Positions 1 to 10,504 of a stretch of DNA of 64,000 nt are shown here, piece after piece; the first letter of the stretch is position 1, and each line of letters opens with the position of its first letter. This DNA comes from Tuctoria greenei. Its lineage: Eukaryota > Streptophyta > Magnoliopsida > Poales > Poaceae. Made by a program: the position numbers and the translations under genes. The notes below the pieces were generated by a model, which saw nothing but the letters and a program-made list of their open reading frames with translations, did not search any database and was not told the origin of the DNA. The DNA lies in assembly GCA_036927565.1 (NCBI GenBank), contig JAYESD010000009.1, forward strand, positions 152,666,929 to 152,730,928, written 5' to 3'.

Positions 1-2
1 CA

Positions 3-1460
3 CCTAGGTCGGAAGAAGTTGAAGTCCCGACACCTGAGCCGGAGGTGGAGGGAGCTCCGGCCGAAGCTGCAGCGTCCACCCTGGAGGTGATTACTCCAGA
101 CGTGTCTATGTTGGAGCCGGAGCACCCACAAGAGTCTACGGCAGGTCCTTCACCCGCAGAGCCGATGATTGATGATCTAGCGGGGGGACCTTCTTCATGA
201 TCCCCAGAAGTCGGCCCTAGTGCTGTGGAGTCGCACGAGACCACTCTTGTGTCGTGGGACCCAATCGATGTTTTTGAAGATCTACTCAAGCCGGCGGGTG
301 AGATCCAGGGTGGCCCGGAGCCAATTCCTTTGGCGTTGTCTATCGACAACGCCTGCTCAAGTCTGTGCCAAGTTCAGTTGGCCTTCCACTATGAAAGCAA
401 GACTCTCGAAGAAGAGCACAACACCTTGAGGCGTTGATGCAATAGGCTTCACTTCGAGACAAATCTGATGCAGTTAAGGCTTGCCGACCAGCTGGAATGG
501 GTGACCAAGGAGAAGGCCCGGCTAGCGCTGATGGACCGCTTGCTGAACGAGCGGGAGGCTGCCATTAAGGCTCTCGACAAGAAGGCCCGAGAGATTCTCG
601 AGCATGCTCGGGAGACATATGAGGCTGCTGACAATCATCAGGACAACCTCTATGAATTAAATGAAGTGCTCCTCAAGCGCCGGGTGACTCTCGACAAGAG
701 GGAGGAGAAGCTCCTGGAGAAGCAGGAGGATATTCTGAAGAGGGAGGAGGATCTCACCCAGAGGTTGTCTCTAGGGGAGCAAATCTTGGCTGACCGCACC
801 AAAAAATTTGAACAGCGGTGCAAGCAAGAGGAGGAGATGAATTGGAAGATGGGACAGGAGCTCTCCGAGAGAGAAGCTAATGTCACCACCAGGGAGGACA
901 AGGTGAAAGGTAGGAAGAAGGACCTGGCGAACCGCCGGAACTGCATACACCTCCGGAAGTCAGAGCTTGCTGACAGCGAAAAGCAGGTGGCTGAGAGTAT
1001 TCAGCAACATGCCAAGAAGGTCGAGTGCGTCGCCTGGGAAGGTTCAGAGCTTATAGCCGCCAGAAGGTCACTGGAGGAACTAAGGAGTTTGAGGGCGACT
1101 AAGTCCCAACATGTTTGGGACTTCTTGGGGCATGCTAACAAGGCTTTGGTGTCGCTTGGCTTCAGTCCGGTACGTCAAAATGACTCGGAGCTAGAGTTGG
1201 ACAAGGCGCTGGTGGCATTGAGCTCTACCAGCAACAAGCTGGATGTGATGGGTGACGTCATCATCGACCAACTAGAGACAAAGGGGAAGTCTCTGGCCAA
1301 GTACATCGTCGAATATGTGATGATGTGTTTCAAAAGTCGGGACCCCCAATTATCTCTAGATTCGGTGTTCGAAGGGCCCATTGCTGAAGAGAAAGATGTC
1401 GCCAGAGCCAGCGTTCATGAAGCTGCCGAGGAAGTTGCCTCATTTTCCCATAGGACCTAG
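3..1460 (+). pseudogene. Antisense coiled-coil protein gene of element A (5' end outside window)
   Basis: One frame runs from the window edge to the stop at 1458-1460 and is interrupted only by TGA at 198-200 and TGA at 435-437. In order it shows a Pro/Glu/Ala-rich linker (3-200), a conserved segment with the motif IPLALSIDNACSSL (about 325-370), a long charged coiled coil rich in E, K and R (about 470-1120), and a conserved C-terminal domain beginning LGFSPVR (about 1155-1440). It aligns along its length with the copy in element B at 8505-10476. It lies on the strand opposite to pol and converges with it. The domain resembles the 'putative gypsy type transposon' proteins annotated in grasses, as in Grande-type elements. 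The function is unknown; the coiled coil suggests self-association. Confidence 0.85.
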
Positions 1461-1496
1461 GACCTCCAGTAGCTAGGACATTTTTCTTCTGCCTTT

Positions 1497-1575
1497 TACT
1501 GTAATCCTCATTTTGTAATCCAATCCTTCGAATGAATTAAATCCAATCTTATTGAATGAATGAATTCCATTTTGT
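1497..1575 (+). terminator. Putative poly(A) region of the antisense gene (A)
   Basis: After the stop at 1460 come TTTGTAAT-type far-upstream words (about 1514-1521) and then AATGAA about 71 nt after the stop, followed by T-rich sequence. The same order and spacing occur in B (AATGAA near 10547) and D (near 30043). That is the plant arrangement of far and near upstream elements. No transcript evidence is available here. Confidence 0.5.
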
Positions 1576-1614
1576 ATGTCTTCAATGCATTTTCCTTTAT
1601 CTTGTTGCCCCCCT

Positions 1615-1649
1615 GGTAGATGTACATAATTTGATTGTGAACATGTACC
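1615..1649. other. Conserved hairpin upstream of the minisatellite (A)
   Basis: The arms GGTAGATGTACATAA and TTGTGAACATGTACC flank a 5-nt loop, with three mismatched or wobble positions. B has the same structure at 10618-10652, and D has a diverged but perfectly paired version at 30241-30274. Confidence 0.55.
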
Positions 1650-1739
1650 AAAAGGAGCTGACAATGTCTTCATGACTTGAACGCTTCAAACTTGTAGCTA
1701 GTACGCTTATCTCTTAGGTTCGAAGTTTACTTCCAACAT

Positions 1740-2250
1740 CTCTAGGGACCCTTTGTTGCGTCGATGGCGGGCCACCTGGGGGTTGTCAGAGCTTAGTAGC
1801 TCCGACAGCACCCACTGCCAACACATAGAGCGTCGACAGGGGGCCCCATGGGGGTTGTCGGAGCTTGGTACGTATGATGGCGCTCACTGCCAACATATAG
1901 AGTGTTGAAGATAGGCCCCCTGGGTGTTGTTGAAGCTTGGTAGGTCCGACATCGCCTACTGCCAACACATAGAAAGCGTCGACGGCGGCCCCCTGGAATC
2001 GTTGGAGCTTGCTGGCTTCGATGGTGTCCACTTGTGAATGTATAATATGTCTACATCAGACCACCTCAGGGTGATTTCTCTATCATCTTCGTTTAGATCG
2101 CCATTAATTCTTAACGTCGACGGCTGGCCCCCATGGGAGTTGTCGGAACTTTGTCAGCTCCGATGGCGCCCACTTTCAACCTATGAAATGTCGACGGAGG
2201 CCCCACTAGGGGTTGTTAGAGCTTAGTATCTTCGGCAACATCCACCATCG
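1740..2250. repeat. 70-bp minisatellite of element A (about 7 degenerate units)
   Basis: Degenerate units of about 70-73 bp share the pattern GTCGACGG..GGCCCC.TGGG, then GTTGTCGGAGCTT, a TAGCTCCGAC-like word, then CCAACACATAGAGC. The word around 'gttgtcggagctt' recurs near 1783, 1853, 1926, 2001 and 2140. The array lies between the 3' ends of the two convergent genes. The same unit is recognisable in B (10725-11095) and in the large array of D. Confidence 0.8.
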
Positions 2251-3084
2251 CCATGAGTTTTCCATTTTTCCTATGCATTAAAGACAAGAAAAACAGTAAA
2301 ATTCGTCCTCTCGTCTATAAGTTGTTTACGGCTTACTATTCTTATTTGAATTTTAGATCCAAAGGATCTCAACATGATAAAAAGTAAATTGATGTAATCT
2401 CTTCAGATCCGAATGCCTTCTGGACCTTCCCTACTGAGGCCTGCCGGAATATAGGTAGAGTGGCATACTTAGGGTGCTGGACCAGTCTAAGTCGATAGTG
2501 CACTCCGGACCTGTCATTGGCTTTGGCGTTCAGGCAAGTAGACCATCTGGCAATGCTAAAATCCAAAAAATATCAACTATAAAACTCATATATCATATGA
2601 ATAACTTGGACTAAATCTCAAAAAGAATTGCACAACTTCGTTATATACAAGAAGGAAAAGATAATAAAAGAAAACGAGCCTGTACAAAATTGATGCACGT
2701 GGAGTCTGCTTTCACACAACAATGTCTTTCATTATAGGTTCGAATTACAGGGGAGATAAGAACACACTTAGGGTACAGAACCAGGCCAAGTGTGCTATTC
2801 ATCTTGTTCTGACCTAGGGTAGGTAAGCTACACTTTTAGTACAGGGACCAAGTCAAGTGTGCTTGAACTGCCCGGACCCTCCCGGAGGGTTCTGGATGTT
2901 CTCCTTTAGAACCTACCCGACTCTGTGTATAGGCTCTATAACTTATATTGTGTGTAATTACAGACTTACCTCCCTGAAACTAAGCATAAAACTTACGGAG
3001 GTGCTCGATGTTCCATGGATTGGGAAGCATAGTCCCATCCTCTATTGCCAAGCGAACGCATCCGGGACAGGATACTTTGATCAC
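2251..3084. other. Noncoding spacer of element A between minisatellite and integrase
   Basis: No gene is seen. The stretch matches the corresponding spacer of B (11096-11789). Shared blocks include the AAGAAAAACAGTAAAATTCG-type segment near 2290, a block reading 'tagagtggcatacttagggtgctggacca', and 'gtgcacgtggagtctg' near 2695. It also holds an imperfect palindrome GGACCCTCCCGGAGGGTTC near 2875, related to hairpin words in the RNase H linker. It is probably the 3' untranslated region of pol read on the minus strand. Confidence 0.6.
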
Positions 3085-4316
3085 TCAGAAGGGATCTTCC
3101 CAGCAGGAGGGTAGTTTGTTCATCCCTTCACGAGTTAGTATTCTCCACAGCACCAGGTCGCCGTTTTCAAGCTGTCGGTTGCGCACATGCCTTTGGTGAT
3201 AGCGTTGGAGTGCATGGCGATATTGTGCATTCTGAACAGCTGATTGGCACCTTCCCTCGTCGATGAGGTTAAGGTCTTCACACCGGAGCTTGTCCTGCGT
3301 GGCTTCGTCGAAGGTTCGGACCCGGAGTGACCCCATAGTGATCTCCGGAGGAAGGAATGCTTTAGCTCTGTACAGCAAGAAGAAGGATGTCTCTCCAGTT
3401 GATTGGCTAGGTGTTGTCCTGCTCGCCCATAGTGCGGACAGAAGTTCCTCTATCCAGTTGGCTCCATGTTTCTTTAGGCGCTCGTACGTGTGTGTATTGG
3501 GTCCTTTCAGTATCTCTGCCTTTGCTCTATCGGCTTGGCCATTACTTGTCGGGTGGGCTACTGATGCATAGCTGACTTGAATGCTGAGGTCTTCGCAATA
3601 TCCTTGGAATGCTGCACTTGTGAATTGGGTTATGTTGTCAGTTATGAATCTGTTCAGAACTCCAAATATGCAAACTATGGACTTTAAGAACTTGATAGCT
3701 GATTGTTTGTTGATTGTCACAACTATAGTAGCTTCCACCCACTACGGGAACTTGTCGATGGCGATGTACAGGAACCTGTAACCTCCGACAGCTTTTGGGA
3801 AAGGTCCCAAAATATCCATCTCGCACATAGCGAATGGCCATGTAGGTGGTACCGTTTGCAGTGACTGAGCTGGTGTCTGTATTTGTTTCACGTGGAAATG
3901 GCGCGCTTCACACTTTTTTACCAGCTCGACTGCATCTTGGAGTGTTGTAGGCCAGTAAAAGCCATATCGAAAGGCTTTACCAACCAGCGTGCGGGAAGAC
4001 ACGTGGTTCCCAGACTCGCCTCCATGGATTTCGTAAGGAGCTCACAACCTTCTTCTTGGGCAATGCACCGCATTAGGACGCCGTTGGCATCGCGTTGGTA
4101 GAGATCCCCTTCTACCAGCGTGTATCTTGTAACCAATCTAACGATCCAGTCAGCGGATGCACCGTCTTCAGGACGAATGTTGTCTTTCAAGTAGCTCCAG
4201 ATCTCCGAGATCCATGCACCAGAGCTAACTTGAGCCTTCGGATCTTGCGCGTTGGGTTGCTCGGAGCTTCCTGTAGTGCCTACGATCCTTGGTATATGCC
4301 ATGGTAACAGGGCCAC
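3085..4316 (-). pseudogene. Integrase of element A (broken)
   Basis: Minus-strand frames at 3918-4316, 3742-4002 and 3085-3738 together give an integrase: the N-terminal region with the HH-CC zinc-binding remnant and LVGKAFRYGFYWPTTL, a core with the first Asp in EMDILGPFPKAV, the second in ITDNITQF and the Glu near NGQADRAKAEI, and a C-terminal domain ending in SCWEDPF. The usual NGTQF is NITQF here, and the usual AER is ADR, so the expected catalytic Glu is lost. Several frameshifts and stops separate the pieces. Integrase would insert element cDNA into chromosomes; this copy cannot be functional. Element B has the longer equivalent at 11790-13040. Confidence 0.9.
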
Positions 4317-4352
4317 CAGGACTGCCAGCTTTAAAGTGTCAGTCTCACCCCC

Positions 4353-5039
4353 TTAACCCAATCCGGCAGGCTGAGTGGTAGGTCTTGACAATATCTTGAC
4401 AAAAACTCTGTCGGGAGCTTGAGCTCCTGTTGAAGCCTTCGTCGAGAGTTCATCAGCTTCAACGTTATTGAGATGCTGGTCATGGTAGAGGTCCAGGACG
4501 TGGAAATCCTTCTGGAGCTTCTGGACTTCAAGGAGGTAAGCAGCAAGTTGTGGGTTGTTGTTGCTGCATTTACCTTTGGCTTGTTTGATAATGAGTTGCA
4601 AATCACCCTTCACTAGGAGCTGCTTGATGCCATATGATAGCGCCACCTTGAGCCCGTAGATGAGAGCTTCATACTCCGCCATGTTGTTGGTTGCCTTAAA
4701 GTCAAGGTGTACCATGCATTTGACCTTCTCCCCGGTCGGAGCGGGGACAAGAATTCCAACTCCATCCCCCTACTTCTGCATAGAGCCATCGAAGTAGAGA
4801 GTCCAGTGAGGCTCGGTGAAGACTGGGACCTTGGGTTCCGGCTTCTGCTCATTGGAGCCCCCTGGATGTGATGAAGAAGGTGTCCACTCCGCCATGAAGT
4901 CAACCAATGCCTGACTCTTGATAGCATGTTGAGGCTGGAATTCTAGATCGAATTCTTCCAGCTCTGCCGCCCAATTTGCAATATTTCCCGTAGAATTGGG
5001 GTTATGCAGTATAGCGCGCGGTGGATAGGAGGTTACCAC
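4353..5039 (-). pseudogene. Archaeal-type RNase H and end of RNase H1, element A
   Basis: The piece at 4770-5039 carries the end of the first RNase H (NPNSTGNIANWAAELEEFD) and, after a linker, the start of the second (TLYFDGSMQK). The piece at 4353-4715 continues with VHLDFKATNNMAEYEALIYG and LLVKGDLQLIIKQ. The N-[MT]-AEYEA.. and KGDSQL.. motifs are the hallmark of the archaeal-type RNase H acquired by Tat elements, placed between RNase H1 and integrase as known for that group. TAG and a frameshift near 4770 split it. Its role would be removal of RNA during reverse transcription. Confidence 0.88.
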
Positions 5040-5045
5040 TAATAT

Positions 5046-5608
5046 CTAGTGGGCTTTGAAGTAGTGATGAAGCTTCCTTGAGGCAATAAAAACTACGTAA
5101 AGCAGCTTATGCACCTCAATGTATCGAGTCTTGGTGTCGTGGAGTACTTCACTGATGAAGTACACTGGCCGCTGGATAGTCCGGACCTTCCCAGAAGGTC
5201 CTGGAGCTTCTTCTTCATCAACTCGGACCCTCCCGGAGGGGTCCTGGCGCCGCATGTCTTCAATAGCCTTGATCCTCGTCATATTTGCCTCAATTCCTCG
5301 ATGAGTCACCAAGAATCCAAGGAGCTTCCCGGAGCTAACCCCAAAGACACATTTGTCCGGGTTCAGCTTGGTGCGTGTCACGTGCAGCTTGTCGAAGATG
5401 TCTTGGAGGTTGTCATGGAGGGATTCCTTGTTCTTCACCTTCACGATGATGTCATCAATGTAAACCTCCACCAAGTCCCTGATGAGCTCTCCAAAGGTTT
5501 TGTGCATGGCTTGCACAAAAGTTGAAGCATCATTTTGGAGACCGAATGGCATGGCAGTACACCAGTACAACCCATCTACTGTTATTAAGGTAGTACGCTC
5601 TTCATCTT
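5046..5608 (-). pseudogene. Reverse transcriptase C-terminal half fused by deletion to RNase H, element A
   Basis: The minus frame reads WCTAMPFGLQNDASTF, then the catalytic box VEVYIDDIIVKV, then KCVFGVSSGKLLGFL and IKAIEDMR, and at once QDPSGRVRVDEEEAPGPSGKV, TIQRPVYFISEVLHD and the RNase H end LHHYFKAH. Compared with B and E, roughly 0.4-0.5 kb is missing at about 5250: the RT connection, the first half of RNase H and most of the repetitive linker. The right edge at 5608 is the insertion point of B; the N-terminal half of this RT is at 19324-19804. The active-site YIDD itself is intact. Confidence 0.9.
5604..5608. repeat. Target-site duplication of element B (ATCTT)
   Basis: ATCTT lies directly left of the B LTR here and directly right of it at 19324-19328. 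Removing B and one copy restores the RT sequence of A across the join. Confidence 0.93.
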
Positions 5609-5872
5609 TGTCGGTGGTTTGGATCCGGCTGATCTCCCGGCGCTACTAAAGTGTTAGAGGAGTTTGATGTCTGGTGTGGGCGCGTGGAGATTCAAGAAGG
5701 TGAATTGTAAATAGCGCAGGAGACACGGAGATTTATGTGGTTCGGGCCGCCTGAGCGTAATACCCTACTCCACGGGTGTGTTGGTGTTGTATTAGCTGTA
5801 TGAGCTTGTGACGAGTGTCTACAGCGCGTGTGTGTAGCGTCACTGAACGTGTAGAGTCCGTCGTCGGCCTGT

Positions 5873-5881
5873 CCTTTTATA
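5873..5881 (-). promoter_or_regulatory. TATA box of B LTR (TATAAAAGG)
   Basis: The plus strand reads ccttttata, giving TATAAAAGG on the element strand. The same box is at 18047-18055 and 18727-18735 in the other two LTR copies. In the right LTR it would start the genomic RNA. Confidence 0.75.
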
Positions 5882-6187
5882 GTACAAGGGCATGCCGTTA
5901 CAAGTTAGCCTGACCTGACATGTGGCCCCGGCGGTTACTGGTATTGATACTCATTTAACACGTTTAATTGTCCTTAATGACCGGGTAATGGGCTTTGACA
6001 GCACCGTTACTAGTAATTAAGGTCATCCGATTGTGTGTCATTAATATGGTATTAATGACACTTAATCGGGTCTTGAAGTCCTTGATTCCCCTTTGAAGAT
6101 CCGGAGCCGTTGTGGAGTCTTCCGGAGGTTAGAGGCCGAAGATCCGACAGTTGGACACGTGGCAGCTCCGGAGCATACTGTGGGAAA

Positions 6188-6209
6188 CAGGTAGCTCCGG
6201 AGCTACCTG
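6188..6209. promoter_or_regulatory. Perfect 22-bp palindrome in LTR U3
   Basis: The half-site CAGGTAGCTCC is followed immediately by its exact reverse complement. It is perfect in the left LTR and in the truncated inner LTR (18362-18383), and mutated at four positions in the outer right LTR. It contains the AGCTCCGG word that recurs through several elements here. It could be a dimeric-protein site or a cruciform; this is inference. Confidence 0.6.
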
Positions 6210-6469
6210 ACTCGTGTCAGGTCCGGATCTTCTCTCGGTCTGGGGTTGAGTCCGGAGGTGCCATTTTGGTACATAGCCCGGAGCTTCCCCCTTGTGGGCG
6301 GTAGCGCCGGTTTGATAGTACACGTGGCGACCCTGGGATTAACCATGTTGGATAAGCGGGTCCGGTTATATCTGACATGTGGGCCTCTGAAGGTCTTCAA
6401 ATCAAGTAGATGACTTTCCTTTGAGATCTTTGTAACCTCAAGGGGTGTACGGTTTCGAAGGTACCGACA

Positions 6470-6487
6470 GTGGCCCCCTGGACCCAC
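6470..6487 (-). promoter_or_regulatory. Polypurine tract of element B
   Basis: Directly inside the left LTR the element strand reads GGGTCCAGGGGGCCAC before TGTCGG. It would prime plus-strand DNA synthesis. It is interrupted by pyrimidines, as is a similar tract at the same place in element D. Confidence 0.6.
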
Positions 6488-6879
6488 CTCTGGGAAGACC
6501 CTTTGGGTGAAGTCGTTCCGCCGGAGGTGGGTCCATCCTCGCGACTTTTGAACTGGGTCTTCAAAGGTCTCCGGATGTGCCGTTGGCGATGGTTTGGAGT
6601 TAAATCCTCACCGCTTGGCGTATCCCGCGTGCGGCAGATGAGATCTTTGGCGTGCGGATCTCACGCAATTGAAGGTCGCTGGTTCCCGATACGAAAACCG
6701 TATCGGTTCCGCGCGCCTTGTCAGACCGCCGCCTTCGGGTTTCCCGCCTCATGATGACAACCGTTCGCCTAGGTAAGAAACTCGACTTGATCGTCGGGGT
6801 GGTACCGGGCCCCTTGTCATCGGCTGGGTGGAATTTTTGAATGGTATCTTCGACTTCCTTGCGGTTTCCATCCAAGCCT

Positions 6880-6900
6880 TGCGAGGGCTTACTTAAGAAG
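6880..6900 (+). promoter_or_regulatory. Weak candidate promoter of the antisense gene (B)
   Basis: A TTACTTAAGAAGG stretch about 115 nt before the first ATG aligns by position with the better TATA-like GCTTTAAAAGG of element D (26986-26996). Both are followed by a CTTTACGC/CTTACGC block. Evidence is alignment by eye only. Confidence 0.3.
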
Positions 6901-7002
6901 GAAAGTGCGCACCGTTGGGAGTTCTTTACGCCTCTCATCTGTTCTTGCGCTCAAACTCCCAACTTGTGCTTCGCTTTTCCTCTCTTGCCTTGCTGTGCCG
7001 CG

Positions 7003-10000
7003 ATGGAGTTGGGTCTCCGCGAAAGCCGTTTGAAGACCGGCGGTGATCTAAAGAAGGTTCGGACCCTCATGGGATGGTCCTCGGACTTCTTAAACCGCTC
7101 GGTCCGCGCCGAGGGAGAGCTCCCGTTTGAGAAGGAGCACGCCGGCGAAATGGTGTACTTCTCCTCGTACGCTATGGTGGGGTTGATTCCACCTTTTTCT
7201 TCCTTTTTCTTGATGCTGCTAGACTTTTATGGTCTACAGCTATACCACCTTGGCCCTCACTCCATTCTCCTCGTGTCTATCTTCGTCCACTTCTGTGAGA
7301 TGTGGGTGGGCATCCCCCCTGCATTGAACTCTTCCAGACCTTCTTCACTGTCCATACCACCGGTAGGAGCAATGAGTACCTTGGCTTCTACTACTTCGTG
7401 AAGCGCAAGAAGTGCCCATTCAAGTACCTCCAGTCGTTTCCCTCTGGGAAGTGGGATGACTGGAAGAAGGACTGGATAGTCATCCGGGTGGAGGAGCACG
7501 AGAGGCTGGAGCTGCCCGAAGGCCTCCCCAACATTGACACGATGATCTGGAGTGAAGCTCCGGTGCTAGCGGACGCCTTCAACCCTGTTCTGACCAGGAT
7601 CCGCCAGTGCGTGGAGGGGGGATTAACCCCTCAAGCGGTGTTTTGTAACTTCCTGGTCAACAGGTGGGCACCGCTGAAGAAGAGAGAGAAACTCGCTTGG
7701 GCCCTCAACAGCGTGATGGACGACGACCGGGTCGAGACCGGGCTGAAGTCCAACATGGTGGGGACAACCTTGGAGTTCCACCTCAAGAAGTTCCAGCACG
7801 ACATCGACGTCGAGGGTGATGACTTGACTCCGCCATCGGCTTTTCTTCCTCTGAACGTGGAAGTTGAGTTCAGTAGGGAGCTCCGACGGAAGATGCCCGT
7901 GCTTGATGACCTTGGTGTCGTCGAGAGAAGATCAACCACCAGGGTGGCGATCCCTGGAGTGTCCGAAGGTGGCCCTGCCCCGAAGCCGAGGGTCAAAGTC
8001 ATCGGCAAGGGCAAGGAGCCGGCGAACGAACCCTTGAGCCGGAAGAGGAAGCTGCAGCATGCCGACGGAAGGTCCGTCAGACCTGCCACCTCTGCATCGG
8101 CTCCTTCTCCCCGTAGGGGGAGGTCTTCTGCGACCGCGGCGACTGTACCCGTAGTGGGATCCTCCCGGGGAGCTAGCTCCGAGCATGCGACTCCAGCACC
8201 GGGGCCGGTTGAGGCCTCTAGGTCCGGGCATGCGACTCCAGCACCGGGGCCGGTTGAGGCCTCCAGGTCTGGAAGTTCTTCCCGGTCAAGGGGAGCCTCG
8301 ACCAGGGAAACGCCCGTGGCTGCTACGAGTTCCGGGGGGCCTTCCGGAGCTTCCACGCCGGCTATGACCAGCCCAGAACGCTCGGGAAAGAGGTTCTGCG
8401 CAAGTTGGTGCGGAAGCCTCCCAAGGTAATTTTTAATCTTCACCTTGGATAGTTGTTTTGTTGTAGTAACTATTTTTTTAAGTTTTTTCATCCATCATCT
8501 GCAGCGTTCCCAAGAAGAGGAGTGAGGCTCCACCCTCAGCTACAACAGCTGAAGCTGTGAGGGCGGAAGCTTCTGCTCCTATCCCGGTGCCGCCCCAAGT
8601 GGTGGCTGAAGCTGCGACAGCTCCGGCGCCGGCTGTCATGGTCATGGACCTCGACTCATCCCCAGAGACTCCCGTGGTAGCGCCGGACCACGGGAGAGAA
8701 GATGCACCAGCGGCACTTGTCCCGGAGGTTGAAGCTCCGGGTCCTGGTGCTGAGATGATGGAAGCTCCGGCTGTTGAGCCGGAGGAAGCAGTAAATCCGG
8801 CCTCTTAGCCGGAAATTGTCGAAGCCCCGGCGGTTGAGCCGGAGGTGATTGAAGCCTCGGCGTGCGCGCCGGAAGCTGAGGAAGTTCCGGCAGTTGGGCC
8901 GGCTACCTCTGAAGCACCGGTCGCAGAGCCGTTCATTGTTGGAGCTCCGGCCGCAGGGCCGGTCGATGTTGAAGATCTTCCGGCTCCCGAGCCGGTTGTT
9001 GAAGAGGTGTCGGAGCCCGAGCCCCCATCAGAGGAGGTGTCCAGAACAGAGCCAGCAGCGGCCCCTACTATGGAAGTGACGACGTCGGAGGTACCCGCGG
9101 CCGAGCCGGAGTGCCCAAGAGAAGTCGCTGGCCCCCTGCCTGAGGGGGTGAACGAAGACCTGGCGGCGGGGCCTTCCTCGATGGTGACTGAGGCCATCCC
9201 GGAGGGCGGCCCTAGTGCCATGGAGACCTAGGGGACCACTCTTGTGGAGTGGGACCCAATTTTTGTATCTGAAAACCCGCTGGAACCAGCGGAGAAGACC
9301 CCAGCAGGTCCGGAACCTATCCCATTGTCACTGTATATTGACAACGCATGTTCCAGTCTGCGTCAAGTTCAACTGGCCTTCTTCCACGACAGCAAGGCTC
9401 TTGAAGAGGAGCGCCAAACCCTTAGGCGGTGGCATAACCGGCTCTACTTCGAGACCAAGCTGGCGCAGTCGAGGCTAGCGGACGACAAAGAGTGGATCAA
9501 GCGGGAGAAGATCTGCCTGGAATACTGGGGCAAGTTATTGGATGACAGGGAGAGTATGACTCGTGCCCTCGACGCTCAATCCTGGGAGATCTACGAGCAG
9601 ACCAAGGCAGCTAACAGTGCGGCCGATGAATGCCAAGAAAGGCTTGAGGCCATTAAAACTACACTCATCAAGCGCCGGGAGGCACTTGAGGAGAGGGAGA
9701 AACGGCTCGAAGATGAAGAGCAGAAACTCCTTGAGCTGCGGGATGACGTCCTAAGGAGGGAGGATGAGCTCACCGAGAAGGTGGCTCTGGCTGACAAGGG
9801 CCTCGAGGAGCACGCCAAGAAATTGGAAGAGCGCTGCCATGAGGAAGAGGAGAAGGCCTGGGTGCGAGGGCAGGAACTCTACGAGCAAGAGTGTGCCCTT
9901 ACTGCCAGGGAGAAGAAAGTGAGGGGCAGGGAGAAGGACCTGGTTGACCACCGGAACAAGATCCACCTCCGGGAGGAGGAGCACAGAAAACTCGAGAAGC

Positions 10001-10476
10001 GGGTTGCTGAGAAGATTCAGCAAAATGCCAAAGAAGTTGAGCGCCTCGCCCGCGAGAATTCTGAACTGGTGGCGGCCAGAAGATCCCTGGAGGAATTCAA
10101 GGGCTTGAGGACTGCGGACTCCCTACAGATTTGGGAGTTCCTGGGCAAGGCCAACAACGCACTGACACCGATGGGCTTCAGCCCCGTGCGCCCGGATGAT
10201 CCGGAGCTAGAGCCGGACCTGGCATTGCAGGCGTTGAGCTCGGCAGGCAGCAAACTCTCCAAGGTGGGCGATGTCATCGCGAACCAATTGGAGGTTGAGG
10301 GGCAATCCCTGGCGAAGAACGTCGCAGAATATGTGCTGACGTGCTACACCAGCCGGAACTCCCAATTTCCTTTGGACCCGATGTTGGAAGGTCCGGTTGA
10401 AGGAGAAGGCGAAGCTGCCCGAGCCAACGTATCGGAGGTTGCCCAGAAGGTCGCCCAATTCTTCCATAGGGTCTAG
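7003..10476 (+). pseudogene. Antisense two-exon coiled-coil gene of element B
   Basis: Exon 1 starts at ATG 7003 (MELGLRESRLKTGG) and encodes a globular N-terminal domain with FVHFCEMWVGIPP, LGFYYFVKRKK and WAPLKKREKLAWALN. A one-base deletion near 7318 breaks its frame; the frame from 7302 continues to 8425. A candidate intron (8426-8504) joins it in phase to exon 2. Exon 2 has a Pro/Glu/Ala-rich linker of EAPAVEPE-like repeats, a long coiled coil (about 9400-10110) and a C-terminal domain (MGFSPVRPDD onward), ending at 10476. Exon 2 keeps one frame with only TAG 8806-8808 and TAG 9229-9231. A 45-bp duplication encodes HATPAPGPVEASRSG twice near 8184-8270. The N-terminal domain matches the grass 'putative gypsy type transposon' domain. 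Function unknown. Confidence 0.85.
8426..8504 (+). other. Candidate 79-nt intron of the antisense gene (B)
   Basis: GTAATTTTT at the left and a T-rich tract with CATCTGCAG at the right bound an AT-rich 79-nt interval in GC-rich coding sequence. Splicing in phase 2 (exon 1 in the 7302 frame) gives VPKKRSEAPPS and the open linker frame, whereas reading through meets TAA at once. Element D has an interval of the same length and phase at the same place (28682-28760). Confidence 0.7.
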
Positions 10477-10504
10477 GACCATCTCTGTAGTTCTCACTTG
10501 TATT

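Larger units (their letters stand above)
1..5608 (-). mobile_element. Element A, left part: Tat-lineage Ty3/gypsy retrotransposon
   Basis: This is the 3' portion of an LTR retrotransposon whose pol reads on the minus strand; its 3' LTR lies left of the window. In plus-strand order it holds an antisense coiled-coil gene, a minisatellite spacer, then integrase, archaeal-type RNase H and part of reverse transcriptase. The reverse transcriptase stops at 5608, where element B is inserted, and resumes at 19324. The flanking 5-mers ATCTT at 5604-5608 and 19324-19328 are the target duplication of B. The double RNase H and the extra antisense gene are known traits of the plant Tat group (Grande, RIRE2-like). 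All frames of A are broken, so it is a dead copy. Confidence 0.93.
5609..6469 (-). repeat. 3' LTR of element B
   Basis: 861 bp, starting TGTCGGTGGTTT and ending GGTACCGACA on the plus strand. It is equal in length to the right outer LTR. In element orientation U3 comes first (6469 down), with a 22-bp palindrome at 6188-6209, CACGTGG G-box words and AGCTCCGG words, then a TATA box at 5881-5873, then a conserved block at 5731-5774. Confidence 0.95.

Noticed and set aside
7631..8491. 286-codon frame on the minus strand
   Set aside because: It is the complement of the antisense gene exon 1 and linker of B; GC-rich codon structure keeps the opposite strand open. No homology to its partner in D.
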